From an uncultured Opitutales bacterium (GTDB lineage: Bacteria; Verrucomicrobiota; Verrucomicrobiia; Opitutales; Intestinicryptomonadaceae), in NCBI GenBank assembly GCA_900548275.1, contig URJY01000004.1, positions 29,816 to 93,815 of the forward strand: a stretch of DNA of 64,000 nucleotides, given 5' to 3'. This document shows positions 34,192-43,432 of this stretch, piece by piece. The notes beneath the pieces were generated by a model that searched no databases, was not told the DNA's origin, and saw only the letters and a list, made by a program, of their open reading frames with translations. A program made the position numbers and the translations under genes. How positions within the stretch are numbered: the first letter of the stretch is position 1; every line of letters begins with the position of its first letter.

Positions 34192-35046
34192 ATGGAGAAA
34201 AAAGCGGAATCAATCAGCCAATCGAAACGCACCCTGCTCGCCCGCGAAATCTCGCGATACGACTGCATAGCCGTCACGGGAGCAACCTCGGGAATCGGGA
34301 AGGGATTCGCCGAACTAATCGACTCGCTCGCCAATGTAAAACTCTGCAACATATCGCGCACCTTTCCGTCGTATTTGAAAGACCGCAAAGACTTCCTGAA
34401 TGTTCCCTGCGATCTGAAAAATTCCGAAGAAATTTCCGAAGCCGTAAAAAAAGTGCTCGATTTTGCAAACGCCGACCGACCCGCAGACGCACCCGCACCG
34501 CGAATCCTGCTGATAAACAACTCGGGTTTCGGCGCATACGGCGAGTTCCCCGCGCCGTCTACCGAACGGAACTGCGATATGGTGGACCTCAACGCCCGCG
34601 CCGTGGTGCAGCTCTGCGGCGAGATGAAAACGGCAATCGTCGCGGGGAAAGGTTCTATTATAAACATAGCAAGCACAGCCGCATTCCAGCCCTGCCCGAA
34701 TCTTACGGTGTACGCGGCGACAAAATCGTTCGTAATGAGCTTCACCCTCGGAATGGGCTACGAACTTCGAAAACACGGCTGCAAATGCCTGTGCGTCGCC
34801 CCAGGACCGACGTCGAGCAACTTTTTCAAGGCGGCTGGCTTCGACACCCCGCCGCTTCCGAGCGGCTTCGGACACAAACCGTTCGACGTTGCATACGCCG
34901 CACTCGAGGCGCTGGCAAAAAACAAAAGCCTGAAAGTAGTCGGCAAACTCAATAAACTGCAGACCGCAGCGGTAAAATTCATACCGTTGGGATTGCTGAC
35001 ACACATTTCGGGGTTGATTTTGTCGAAAATCCGCACACTGAAATAG
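34192..35046 (+). CDS. Short-chain dehydrogenase/reductase
   Basis: NAD(P)-dependent oxidoreductase of 284 residues. The cofactor motif TGATSGIGKG lies near residue 30, the structural NNSG motif is LLINNSGFGAYGE, the catalytic Ser is in SIINIASTAAFQ and the catalytic pair is in VYAATK. The last 20 residues are hydrophobic (FIPLGLLTHISGLILSKI) and may touch a membrane. This layout resembles ketoacyl/DltE-like SDRs; substrate unknown. The ATG at 34192 is chosen because the region upstream reads through the promoter area. Alone between hpf (divergent) and the tRNA genes. Confidence 0.88.
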   Translation: MEKKAESISQSKRTLLAREISRYDCIAVTGATSGIGKGFAELIDSLANVKLCNISRTFPSYLKDRKDFLNVPCDLKNSEEISEAVKKVLDFANADRPADAPAPRILLINNSGFGAYGEFPAPSTERNCDMVDLNARAVVQLCGEMKTAIVAGKGSIINIASTAAFQPCPNLTVYAATKSFVMSFTLGMGYELRKHGCKCLCVAPGPTSSNFFKAAGFDTPPLPSGFGHKPFDVAYAALEALAKNKSLKVVGKLNKLQTAAVKFIPLGLLTHISGLILSKIRTLK

Positions 35047-35149
35047 GAAAACGCGCGAACGAACGGCGACGCAACAAAACCCCAAGTTGCGAATTTGTAG
35101 AATGTAAGAAAGCGGAAGAAAAAAAGTTTCAAAAAAGAGAAAAAAAGGC

Positions 35150-35177
35150 TTGCCAAGAGTGCGAAAAAATCTACATA
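35150..35177 (+). promoter_or_regulatory. Candidate promoter of the tRNA-Leu/tRNA-Ala pair
   Basis: TTGCCA (35150-35155), 16-bp spacer, TACATA (35172-35177), 18 bp before tRNA-Leu and preceded by a purine-rich stretch. Confidence 0.35.
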
Positions 35178-35195
35178 TATGGGGCTTTAAAAATC

Positions 35196-35277
<82 letters not shown>

Positions 35278-35328
35278 CGATTTTTAAGAAAAAGAAAGAG
35301 CAAAGGGCGATTGCCCCGCGCGCGAATC

Positions 35329-35404
35329 GGGGCCGTAGCTCAGTTGGAAGAGCGCTAGAATCGCACTCTAGAGGTCGTGAGTTCGAACCTCATCGGCTCC
35401 ACCA
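35329..35404 (+). tRNA. tRNA-Ala (anticodon CGC)
   Basis: 76 nt including an encoded CCA. The acceptor GGGGCCG pairs with CGGCTCC and contains the G3-U70 pair that identifies alanine tRNAs. The anticodon stem CTAGA/TCTAG encloses the loop ATCGCAC, giving CGC. It lies 51 bp downstream of tRNA-Leu and is followed by a terminator. Confidence 0.96.
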
Positions 35405-35411
35405 TTTCAGG

Positions 35412-35443
35412 AAAAACCGCAACAATTTGTTGCGGTTTTTTTG
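35412..35443 (+). terminator. Terminator after tRNA-Ala
   Basis: AAAAACCGCAAC / GTTGCGGTTTTT stem with a short AT loop and a trailing T run, starting 8 bp past the CCA end. Confidence 0.9.
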
Positions 35444-35614
35444 TATTCCCCGATGTTTTGACAACAAAAATTCACACGATTTAACATACCTGTCCAATCA
35501 ACAATCCTCGGCGGATAAGAATAATAAAAAACCTTGCGCGAATCGCAAAACATCGGTCTTACACAGACGAAGCGGCAAGACGAGACCCCGACTTTGCGCG
35601 GCGGGTTTGGGCAC

Positions 35615-35643
35615 AAAAAAAACCGCAGTGCGCTGCGGTTTAA
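35615..35643 (-). terminator. Terminator after tRNA-Thr
   Basis: Minus-strand stem AAACCGCAG / CTGCGGTTT with a CGCA loop, followed by eight Ts; 14 bp past the tRNA-Thr 3' end. Confidence 0.88.
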
Positions 35644-35656
35644 AATCAAAAAACAG

Positions 35657-35731
<75 letters not shown>

Positions 35732-35900
35732 GTTCAATAAGGTTGGGTAGTGTGCCTTTTTTTGCGGGCAAGTCAATTACATTTTTTCCTTTTTTTTCGA
35801 CGCATCTTATTTTGTTGACTTCGCGCAATCTCCGCCCAAAAAATCTCCACTCCTTGCGCCGCTTTCGGCGACGCGAAATACATAACACACACGCATATAT

Positions 35901-37985
35901 ATGATGAAATTAAATCTTTCGGCGGTTGCCGCCCTTGCCGTTTCAATTTTCGCAAACTCGGCATTTGCCGGCGACATCACCCTTTTCGACGCATCGAAAA
36001 ATATCGGCGTTCCCAAAGGCAAAGACATAATCAACCATCCCGACTCAATCGAGCTGACCTCCACAAAGCGCATCGAGTTCAAGGGCGAATGGGATTTGTC
36101 GAAAAATCTCGACTTCGAAGTCTACGTCGAAAACCTGTCCGCCGCGCGCGGTGTCGACATCCGCGTGCACATCCGCAACGACGAAAAGCACACGTTCAGC
36201 ACGTCGCTTGCCTCAATCGGCGCGCGGGTGAATCCGCTCGAGTCGAAGACGGTTTTGATAAGCTTTCCCGCGCCCTGCCCCGACAAATCGATAGCCGAAA
36301 AGATGAAGGGCATGCGCGAGTATCCGTTCGGCGACGGCAATCACGAAAAGAACTATCCGCGCGACTTCACGAAAATCAGGGTCGTTACGGTCTACGCCGC
36401 GTGGACTTCAGCCGAGCCGCATTTTAAAATCAGGCGCGTCGTCGCAAAAGACTCGTCGAGCAGGAAAAATCCGCGTTGGTACTCGTTGGACGAAAAGCGG
36501 TTTTTCCCGTTCGTCGACAAATACGGACAGTTCAAATTCAAGGACTGGCAGGGCAAGGTGCATTCCGACGCCGACATAAAAGCCGCCGCAATCGCCGAAG
36601 AAAAGGATATCGCCGCCCATCCGTCGTCCGCAAACCGCGACAAGTTCGGCGGGCTGACGAACGGCAAAAAGTTCGAGGCGACCGGACATTTCTATGTAAA
36701 GAAAATCGACGGCAAGTGGTGGCTAATCGACCCGCTCGGCAACCTGTTCTGGTCGCACGGCGTCGTGAGGGTCTCGCCCTCTTCGGCGATTACCCCGCTC
36801 GACGGCAGGGAATTTTATTTCGAAGACCTGCCCGCACAAGGCTCGGAATTCGCCCTCTTTTACACGACAAAAGACGAGCTTCTCGCACCCTACTATACCC
36901 GCCGAGGAATCAAAAAAACCTACGACTTTTCCGCCGCGAACCTCTACCGCAAATACGGCAAAGACTGGCGACGGAAGTTCGCCGAATCCGCACACCGCAG
37001 ACTCCGCAGCTGGGGCTTGAACACAATCGCCAACAGTTCCGACGAATCCATTTTTATGATGCGCCGCACGCCCTACATCGACAGATTCGAGCTTAAGCCG
37101 CCGGAAGTTCCCGCGCTCGGCGGCAAAGAGGGCTTGTGGTGGCCGTTCCCCGACGTGTTCTCGAAGGAGTTCGAAAAGGGAATCGAGAACTGCCTGCTCG
37201 CGCGCAGGGGGCAGCTCAACGACCCGTGGTGCTTGGGCTTTTTCGTCGACAACGAAATCCACTGGGGTTCGCCCGTGACGCTCTCGAAAAACACGCTGCT
37301 TTCGCCCGCGACATCGGCGGCGAAAAAGACTTTCCGCGACATTCTGAAAGGCAAATACGGCGACATCGCAAAGCTTAACGCCGCGTGGAAAAGTTCGTAC
37401 GCCGACTGGAACGACTTCCTCGAAAAGTGCGAAGTTCCAAAGCACGCGCTCGAATCCGACCTGCTCGACTTCAACCGCCTGACGACCGAAACATACTTCA
37501 AAAAAATCCGCGACGGAATAAAGAAACTCGCCCCGAACAAACTCTATATGGGCTGCCGTTTCTCGGGCTCGAACGAACCGCTCATCCGTATCGGCGCGAA
37601 GTACTGCGACGTTCTCAGCTACAACATCTACCGCGACGACCTCAAGTGGTTCAAGCTTCCCGAGGGCATCGACAAGCCCGTTATGATTGGCGAATTCCAC
37701 TTCGGCGCAACCGACCGCGGGCTGTTCCACCCGTCGCTCATCCGCCGCGACAACCAGAAGGCGCGCGGGCAGTCGTACTACGACTATGCGCGCAGTGCGC
37801 TCGAACACCCCAACATCGTCGGCACGCACTGGCACCAGTTCTCCGACCAAGCGGTAACGGGGCGTTTCGACGGCGAAAACTTCCAAGTGGGCTTCACCGA
37901 CGTCGCCGACAAGCCGTATCCCGAAACAATCGAAAAAATCAGGGAGATAGGCTACAACCTCTACGACATTCGCCTGAAAAAATAG
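35901..37985 (+). CDS. GH50-like glycoside hydrolase (beta-agarase/galactanase type), secreted
   Basis: 694 residues with a signal peptide (LNLSAVAALAVSIFANSAFA). A beta-rich domain (about residues 25-190) is followed by a TIM barrel. GH50-like landmarks are KWWLIDPLGNLFWSHGVVRV, DPWCLGFFVDNEIHWG with likely acid/base Glu near residue 451, DVLSYNIY, and VMIGEFHFGATDRGLFH with likely nucleophile Glu near 597. The final part (HWHQFSDQAVTGRFDGENFQ) also fits. GH50 enzymes are known mainly as agarases; the true substrate may be another beta-galactan. A second in-frame ATG at 35904 is an equally good start. No Shine-Dalgarno sequence is visible. Confidence 0.82.
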   Translation: MMKLNLSAVAALAVSIFANSAFAGDITLFDASKNIGVPKGKDIINHPDSIELTSTKRIEFKGEWDLSKNLDFEVYVENLSAARGVDIRVHIRNDEKHTFSTSLASIGARVNPLESKTVLISFPAPCPDKSIAEKMKGMREYPFGDGNHEKNYPRDFTKIRVVTVYAAWTSAEPHFKIRRVVAKDSSSRKNPRWYSLDEKRFFPFVDKYGQFKFKDWQGKVHSDADIKAAAIAEEKDIAAHPSSANRDKFGGLTNGKKFEATGHFYVKKIDGKWWLIDPLGNLFWSHGVVRVSPSSAITPLDGREFYFEDLPAQGSEFALFYTTKDELLAPYYTRRGIKKTYDFSAANLYRKYGKDWRRKFAESAHRRLRSWGLNTIANSSDESIFMMRRTPYIDRFELKPPEVPALGGKEGLWWPFPDVFSKEFEKGIENCLLARRGQLNDPWCLGFFVDNEIHWGSPVTLSKNTLLSPATSAAKKTFRDILKGKYGDIAKLNAAWKSSYADWNDFLEKCEVPKHALESDLLDFNRLTTETYFKKIRDGIKKLAPNKLYMGCRFSGSNEPLIRIGAKYCDVLSYNIYRDDLKWFKLPEGIDKPVMIGEFHFGATDRGLFHPSLIRRDNQKARGQSYYDYARSALEHPNIVGTHWHQFSDQAVTGRFDGENFQVGFTDVADKPYPETIEKIREIGYNLYDIRLKK

Positions 37986-38045
37986 CGGCGGGAATTTCGG
38001 CGAAAGCCCGAATGCCTCGCGCCTCCCCGCCCGCTTAAAAGCTTG

Positions 38046-38082
38046 AATTGCCCCGAAGAATAAGCCATCATTCGGGGCAATT
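38046..38082. promoter_or_regulatory. 12-bp inverted repeat abutting the lacZ start codon
   Basis: AATTGCCCCGAA and TTCGGGGCAATT flank a 13-nt loop. The right arm ends at the base before the ATG at 38083. There is no T run, so it is not a normal terminator. It could be an operator, or a hairpin in the mRNA that hides or presents the start codon. Confidence 0.6.
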
Positions 38083-41000
38083 ATGAAAGGATTATTATAT
38101 ATCACGGCGTGCGCGCTTTTTGCCGCACACACAGTATCGGCGGCGGACGAAGTCCGCGAAGACTGGCAGAACGAAAAGGTCTTCCGCATAAACAAAGAGC
38201 CCGCCGCGGCGACGATGAGGTTCTACCGCAACGCCTCCGACGCCCTCAAAAAGCGCAATTCCGACCTCTACATTTCGCTCGACGGAACGTGGAAGTTCAA
38301 CTACGTCGGCAACCCCAAAGACCGCCCCGTAGACTTCTACAAAAACGACTACGACACTTCGAATTGGGCGGACATCCCCGTGCCCGCAAACTGGCAGATG
38401 CACGGCTTCGGCTCGCCGCTTTACGTAAACGTGCGCTACCCGTTCAAGATGAACCCGCCGCGCGTAATGGATACGCCCGACAAAACGTTCTCGAACTACC
38501 CCGAAGACTCGCGCAACGCCGTCGGCTCGTACAAGCGTTATTTCGACGTTCCCGCAAAATGGGCTGCGCAAAAGGTCTTCGTAAAATTCGGCGGCGTAAG
38601 CAGCGCGTTCTATCTCTGGATTAACGGCGAAAAGGTCGGCTACTCGCAGGACAGCCGCACGCCCGCAGTCTTCGACATCACCAAATATGTCAAGGCGGGG
38701 CGCAACAGCATCGCGCTTGAAGTCTATCAATACTCCGACGGTTCGTATCTCGAAGACCAAGACTTCTGGCGGCTCTCGGGCATATTCCGCCCCGTCGAAA
38801 TCTACACGACTCCGCAAATGGCAATCGCCGACATTTTCAACCGCGCGGGTCTTTCCGAAGACTACAAAGACGGCACTCTGCAGACCGAAATCCTCGTAAA
38901 AAATTCGGCGAAGGTAAAACAGGGAATGAAAATTTCGGGCACTCTCCTCTCGCCCGAAGGCAGAAAGATTTCGACGGCGGAATCGTTCGTGGAACTCGAC
39001 GCCGACAAATCGGCACTCTGCAAATGGAAGTTTGCCGACGTGAAAAACGTAAGGGCATGGAGCGCGGAAATCCCCACGCTCTACACGCTGCTCGTGCAGA
39101 CCGAAAACAATTTCGGCGAAAAACTTTTCTCGGCTTATAAAGTCGGTTTCAGAAAGGTGGAACGCAGGGACGGGCAGATTCTCGTCAACGGCAAGCCCGT
39201 AATCATCAAGGGCACGGACAGACACGAAAATTCGCCCGAAACAGCCCAGTGCATCACCCCCGAAGTCGCGCGCGAAGACATCAAGGTGATGAAGAAATTC
39301 AACATCAACGCAATCCGCACAAGCCACTACCCGAACATCGAGCAGTTTTACGAACTCTGCGACGAAATGGGCATGTACGTAATGGACGAAGCCAACGTCG
39401 AAGCGCACGAGCTTGACTTCCTCAGAAAGAAGAACCCGAAAGACCCCGACGACATCCGCTACAACCCGCTCAACAACCCCGAACTCGGCTGGGGCGAGGC
39501 CATTCTGGACAGGGCAAGAAATATGGTCGAGCGCGACAAAAACCATCCGTCGATTATCTTCTGGTCGCTCGGCAACGAATCGCGCAACGGCATAAGTTTT
39601 AAAAACTCGGCGAAGTGGATTCGCTCGCGCGACGACTCGCGCCCGATAAACTTCGACCGCGACTACAACCTCGAATACGTAGACCTCTTCGCCAGAATGT
39701 ACTGGACACCCGAAGGCGTCGAAAAATTCCTGCGCTCGGAAGACAACGTTTCGCCCGACAGGCAGCACCCCGTAATCCTCTGCGAATACTCGCACGCAAT
39801 GGGCAACAGCGGCGGCTCGCTCCACCGTTATTGGGACTTGGTCGCCAAGGAACCGCGCTTCCAAGGCGGCTTCATTTGGGACTGGAAAGACCAAGGTATA
39901 CGCCGCAACGCCGAACCCACCGTTTGCGTGTCGGACTCGGCAAACCCCGCCCGCTCGATTGCCGTCTTCAACGACGTCGTATCGAACCGCCCGATGCACA
40001 GGGCTTCGGCGGTCGCCTACCCCGGTCTGTTCGCGGACGGCGCAAGCTCGTTCACGGTGGCGGTAAAGCTCTCGCACAACGGCTTCCCGTCGCGCTCCGA
40101 CTACGCCGACAAGCGCGTTTCAAAACGCCTGCCCCTGCAGGACGCGCAAGTCGAACCGATTGTGGAACAGCCCGCGGCATTCTCGCTGAAATTCGTAGAC
40201 CGCCGCAAGGTCGTCGCATTTTCGGTGTGGAACGGCAAGGCTTGGGACGTGCTCGAAACCCCGCGCGGCGAGGCAATCAAGTTGCCCATGGAAATCGCGG
40301 CGACGGCGGGCAACGGCACAATGGCAATCTACATCGACAACAGGAAAGTCGCCGAACGCAAAATCGGCGGGTTTAAAACGTTCGACTGCCAGCCCCTTAT
40401 GATTACCCAGAAAGACAAGGAGGCGCACCGCTTCTTCGACGGGGCAATCGCCCGCCTGCGCGTGTCGAAGGACGTACTGACGGCGGACTTTTTCGGCAAG
40501 GGCAAGGCAATCTGCGACATCGATTTTGCCGACTTCAAACAGGTGCCGTCAAAGAAGACATACTTCGCGTACGGCGGCGACTTCGGCGACAGACCCACCG
40601 ACTACTCGTTCAACTGCAACGGTCTGGCTCTGCCCGACAACACGCCATCCCCGCAGCTTGCGGAAGTCAAAAAGCTTCAGCAGCACATCGAAACGAAGCT
40701 TGCAAAATTCGACGGCGAAACAGCCGAAATCGAAATCTTCAACGGCAACTTCTTCCGCGATTTGAAGGACATCGACGGCAAGTGGGCGCTGACGCGCAAC
40801 GGCAAAAAAATCGACGGCGGCAGTTTCGACATCCCCGCGACGAACCCGCAGCGTTCGAGCCGCGCCAAGATAAAGCTCGACGCCGACGACTTCAAGCCCG
40901 CGGGCGAATACGCCCTGCGCGTCTCGTACGTTGCCGACGACGACAACATTCTCGGCTTCGACGACGGCGAGGAAATGGCGTGGGAACAATTCGACCTCGG

Positions 41001-41913
41001 CGGAAAATTCCAACCCGAAGCCGAGCAAAAATACGCGGGCAAATTCGTCGCCCTCGACAACAGAACCGACGTAATCAGCATTAGCGGCGACAACTTCTCG
41101 GTAAAATTCGACAAAAACACGGGCTGGCTGCGCGACTACGCGTTCGACGGCACGCCGCTTGTCGAAGGCCAGATGCGCCTGAACTTCTGGCGTCCGCTTA
41201 CGAACAACGACCGCGGCGCGGCGTTGACGGGCAAGCTCTGGCTCTGGCGCACGGCAGCCGAACGCGCAAAGCTTGCGCATTTCGAGGCGAAAAACTCGAC
41301 CGACGGAATGGGCGTCGAAATCAACGCGCTCTACGAACTGCCCGCAGGCGGTTCTACCGCGAAAATCCGCTACAACATCCGCCCGAACGGGAAAATCGAA
41401 GTGCGCGGCTCGGTAAACGTAGCCGAAAAGCAGCCCGACCTGCTCCGCGTAGGCATGCAGTTTGCGACAAATCCGAAAATCGAAAACCGCAAATGGTACG
41501 GGCTCGGACCGACCGAAAACTACTGCGACAGAAACCGCGGCGTGTGGATGGGCGAATTCAGCCAGTCAATCGACAGCTCGTTCTTCCGCTACGTCGACCC
41601 GCAGGAATCCTCGACCGTTACAAAGGTTCGCACGGCGACGCTCTCGGGCGACGACACTCCGTCGCTGAACATTGTCGCGCTCGACGACAAATTCTTCGAA
41701 CTGTCCACGTATCCCTGCCTGCCCGAAGACATCGAGCAGTCGACGCACCCGCACCAACTGCCCGACCGCGGCTTCAAGGTCGTCAACGTGTCGGCGGCGA
41801 ACTTCGGTCTGGGCGGCGTCGATTCGTGGGGCTCGCTCCCGACGGCGGACAAGCGCATAACCGCAGGCAAAACCTACGACTTCGCGTTCTCGATTTCGGG
41901 CGAAGAAGACTGA
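38083..41913 (+). CDS. lacZ: GH2 beta-galactosidase (LacZ type) with inserted LamG-like domain, secreted
   Basis: 1276 residues, about 250 more than E. coli LacZ. A signal peptide (MKGLLYITACALFAAHTVSA) is followed by the sugar-binding and immunoglobulin-like domains. The TIM barrel has acid/base Glu499 in SLGNESRNG and nucleophile Glu568 in ILCEYSHAMGNSGGS. Between GGFIWDWKDQGI (about 605) and YFAYGGDFGDRP (about 828), where LacZ has only about 20 residues, sits an insert of some 210 residues. It resembles a LamG/concanavalin-like module (FTVAVKLSHNG, FFDGAIARLRVSKDVL). The C-terminal beta-sandwich domain is complete (WYGLGPTENYCDRN). Its TGA overlaps the nth start. Confidence 0.92.
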   Translation: MKGLLYITACALFAAHTVSAADEVREDWQNEKVFRINKEPAAATMRFYRNASDALKKRNSDLYISLDGTWKFNYVGNPKDRPVDFYKNDYDTSNWADIPVPANWQMHGFGSPLYVNVRYPFKMNPPRVMDTPDKTFSNYPEDSRNAVGSYKRYFDVPAKWAAQKVFVKFGGVSSAFYLWINGEKVGYSQDSRTPAVFDITKYVKAGRNSIALEVYQYSDGSYLEDQDFWRLSGIFRPVEIYTTPQMAIADIFNRAGLSEDYKDGTLQTEILVKNSAKVKQGMKISGTLLSPEGRKISTAESFVELDADKSALCKWKFADVKNVRAWSAEIPTLYTLLVQTENNFGEKLFSAYKVGFRKVERRDGQILVNGKPVIIKGTDRHENSPETAQCITPEVAREDIKVMKKFNINAIRTSHYPNIEQFYELCDEMGMYVMDEANVEAHELDFLRKKNPKDPDDIRYNPLNNPELGWGEAILDRARNMVERDKNHPSIIFWSLGNESRNGISFKNSAKWIRSRDDSRPINFDRDYNLEYVDLFARMYWTPEGVEKFLRSEDNVSPDRQHPVILCEYSHAMGNSGGSLHRYWDLVAKEPRFQGGFIWDWKDQGIRRNAEPTVCVSDSANPARSIAVFNDVVSNRPMHRASAVAYPGLFADGASSFTVAVKLSHNGFPSRSDYADKRVSKRLPLQDAQVEPIVEQPAAFSLKFVDRRKVVAFSVWNGKAWDVLETPRGEAIKLPMEIAATAGNGTMAIYIDNRKVAERKIGGFKTFDCQPLMITQKDKEAHRFFDGAIARLRVSKDVLTADFFGKGKAICDIDFADFKQVPSKKTYFAYGGDFGDRPTDYSFNCNGLALPDNTPSPQLAEVKKLQQHIETKLAKFDGETAEIEIFNGNFFRDLKDIDGKWALTRNGKKIDGGSFDIPATNPQRSSRAKIKLDADDFKPAGEYALRVSYVADDDNILGFDDGEEMAWEQFDLGGKFQPEAEQKYAGKFVALDNRTDVISISGDNFSVKFDKNTGWLRDYAFDGTPLVEGQMRLNFWRPLTNNDRGAALTGKLWLWRTAAERAKLAHFEAKNSTDGMGVEINALYELPAGGSTAKIRYNIRPNGKIEVRGSVNVAEKQPDLLRVGMQFATNPKIENRKWYGLGPTENYCDRNRGVWMGEFSQSIDSSFFRYVDPQESSTVTKVRTATLSGDDTPSLNIVALDDKFFELSTYPCLPEDIEQSTHPHQLPDRGFKVVNVSAANFGLGGVDSWGSLPTADKRITAGKTYDFAFSISGEED

Positions 41914-42539
41914 TGAGAAAGTCCCGAAAAGCCGAAATCATTATGGAAACGCTCGACGGGCTCTATCCGAACCCGTCGATTCCGCTCGAACACGGCGACG
42001 ATTTCACGTTTATCGTCGCCGTGATTCTGTCGGCGCAGTGCACCGACAAGCGCGTAAATCTTACAACCCCCGCGCTCTTCGCCAAGGCGGACTCGCCCGA
42101 AAAAATGGCGGCGTTGTCAGAGGGCGAAATCGGGGAAATCATACGCCCGTGCGGGCTTGCGCCGTCGAAGGCAAGGAACATAAAGCGGATGTCCGAAATT
42201 CTCGTCGAAAAGTACGGCGGCAAAGTTCCGCGCACATTCGAAGAACTTGAGGCACTTCCGGGGGTCGGGCACAAGACGGCTTCGGTGATGATGTCGCAGG
42301 CTTTCGGCTTCCCCGCGTTCCCCGTCGACACGCACATCCACAGGCTCGCCGCCCGTTGGGGGCTGAGCGACGGCAGCAGCGTGGAGCAGACCGAACGCGA
42401 CCTCAAGCGAATCTTTCCGCAGGAAAAATGGAACGACCTCCACCTGCAACTAATCTACTACGGGCGCGAATACTGCCAAGCGCGCGCCTGCAAAACGCCA
42501 GAAACCTATTGCAGACTCTGCAAAATTTTCCGCAAGTGA
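41913..42539 (+). CDS. nth: Endonuclease III (DNA glycosylase/AP lyase)
   Basis: Base-excision repair enzyme removing oxidised pyrimidines, 208 residues. The helix-hairpin-helix LPGVGHKTASVMM carries the catalytic Lys (residue 121), and the catalytic Asp is in FPVDTHIHRLAARWG. The C-terminal iron-sulfur cysteines are arranged C-x4-C-x6-C-x2-C, followed by only KIFRK. Classical Nth has C-x6-C-x2-C-x5-C, so the spacing is unusual and the tail is short. The ATG shares one base with the lacZ stop, and miaA begins inside its last codons. Confidence 0.92.
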   Translation: MRKSRKAEIIMETLDGLYPNPSIPLEHGDDFTFIVAVILSAQCTDKRVNLTTPALFAKADSPEKMAALSEGEIGEIIRPCGLAPSKARNIKRMSEILVEKYGGKVPRTFEELEALPGVGHKTASVMMSQAFGFPAFPVDTHIHRLAARWGLSDGSSVEQTERDLKRIFPQEKWNDLHLQLIYYGREYCQARACKTPETYCRLCKIFRK

Positions 42540-43405
42540 AACCCGAAGTAAAAATAATCACGGGCGCGACGTGCTCGGGCAAGACGCGCGCGGCGTTGGA
42601 GTACGCGCGCGAACGCGGCGCGGAAATAATCTCGTGCGACAGCGTGCAGGTCTACCGCGGGATGGACATCGGTTCGGCAAAGGCGTCGAAAGCCGAGCTT
42701 GCCGAAATTCCGCACCACCTAATCGACGTGGCCGAACCCTCCGAAAAATTCGACGTTTCGCAGTATGTCGCCGCCGCGAAAACCGCTCTTGCCGACATCC
42801 TTTCGCGCGGGCGCGAAGCGGTAGTGGCGGGCGGAAGCGGATTCTATCTCAAGGCGTGGTTTGCAGCCGTAACCGACAACCTCGCAATCCCCGAATCGGT
42901 CAAAACCGCGACCGACGCAATCGAGCGCGACGGCGGCGCGGAGGCACTCGCGCGCGAACTGCTGAAAATCGACCCACGCGCGGCGGAATGCGTCGACATA
43001 AAAAATCCCCGCCGCGTCAAAAACGCGCTCGAGCGTTGTATGGCGTCGGGAAAGTCTGCGCGCGAACTGCTCGACGACTTCAAAAAGCTCCCCTGCCCCC
43101 TCGGCGACCTCAAGCGCAACCTCGTAATTCTCGACGCCGACAACGACGAAATCTTAAGGCGCATAAAGCTGCGCACCACCCAAATGGTGCGCGACGGGCT
43201 TGTCGACGAAACCCGCAGGCTCATCGAGCGCGGCATATGCAACAACCCCTCCGCAAGCTCGGCAATCGGCTACCGCGAGACAATCGAGTGGATTTCGAAC
43301 GGCGAAAGGGACACCGCCGCCCTGTGCGAAAAAATCGTCGCCGACACTTTCGCGCTCGTCAAAAAGCAGCGCAAATATTTCCGCAACAACCTGCCGAAGG
43401 AATAG
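42536..43405 (+). CDS. miaA: tRNA dimethylallyltransferase MiaA
   Basis: Adds dimethylallyl to A37 of tRNAs that read codons starting with U, 289 residues. The P-loop is GATCSGKTRAALEYA, the substrate-binding region is SCDSVQVYRGMDIGSAK, followed by PHHLIDVAEPSEKFDVSQY, VVAGGSGFYLKAW and SAIGYRETIEW. No ATG fits the N-terminus. A GTG at 42536, overlapping the nth stop as GTGA, gives VKPEVKIITGATCSGKT, the expected beginning. The gene therefore depends on coupled translation with nth. Confidence 0.9.
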   Translation: MKPEVKIITGATCSGKTRAALEYARERGAEIISCDSVQVYRGMDIGSAKASKAELAEIPHHLIDVAEPSEKFDVSQYVAAAKTALADILSRGREAVVAGGSGFYLKAWFAAVTDNLAIPESVKTATDAIERDGGAEALARELLKIDPRAAECVDIKNPRRVKNALERCMASGKSARELLDDFKKLPCPLGDLKRNLVILDADNDEILRRIKLRTTQMVRDGLVDETRRLIERGICNNPSASSAIGYRETIEWISNGERDTAALCEKIVADTFALVKKQRKYFRNNLPKE

Positions 43406-43432
43406 GCGGCGCGGACATTCCGCAGTCGGCGG

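Noticed and set aside
37986..38040. GC-rich imperfect inverted sequence after the GH50-like gene
   Set aside because: Pairing is interrupted and no T run follows, so I do not call a terminator here.
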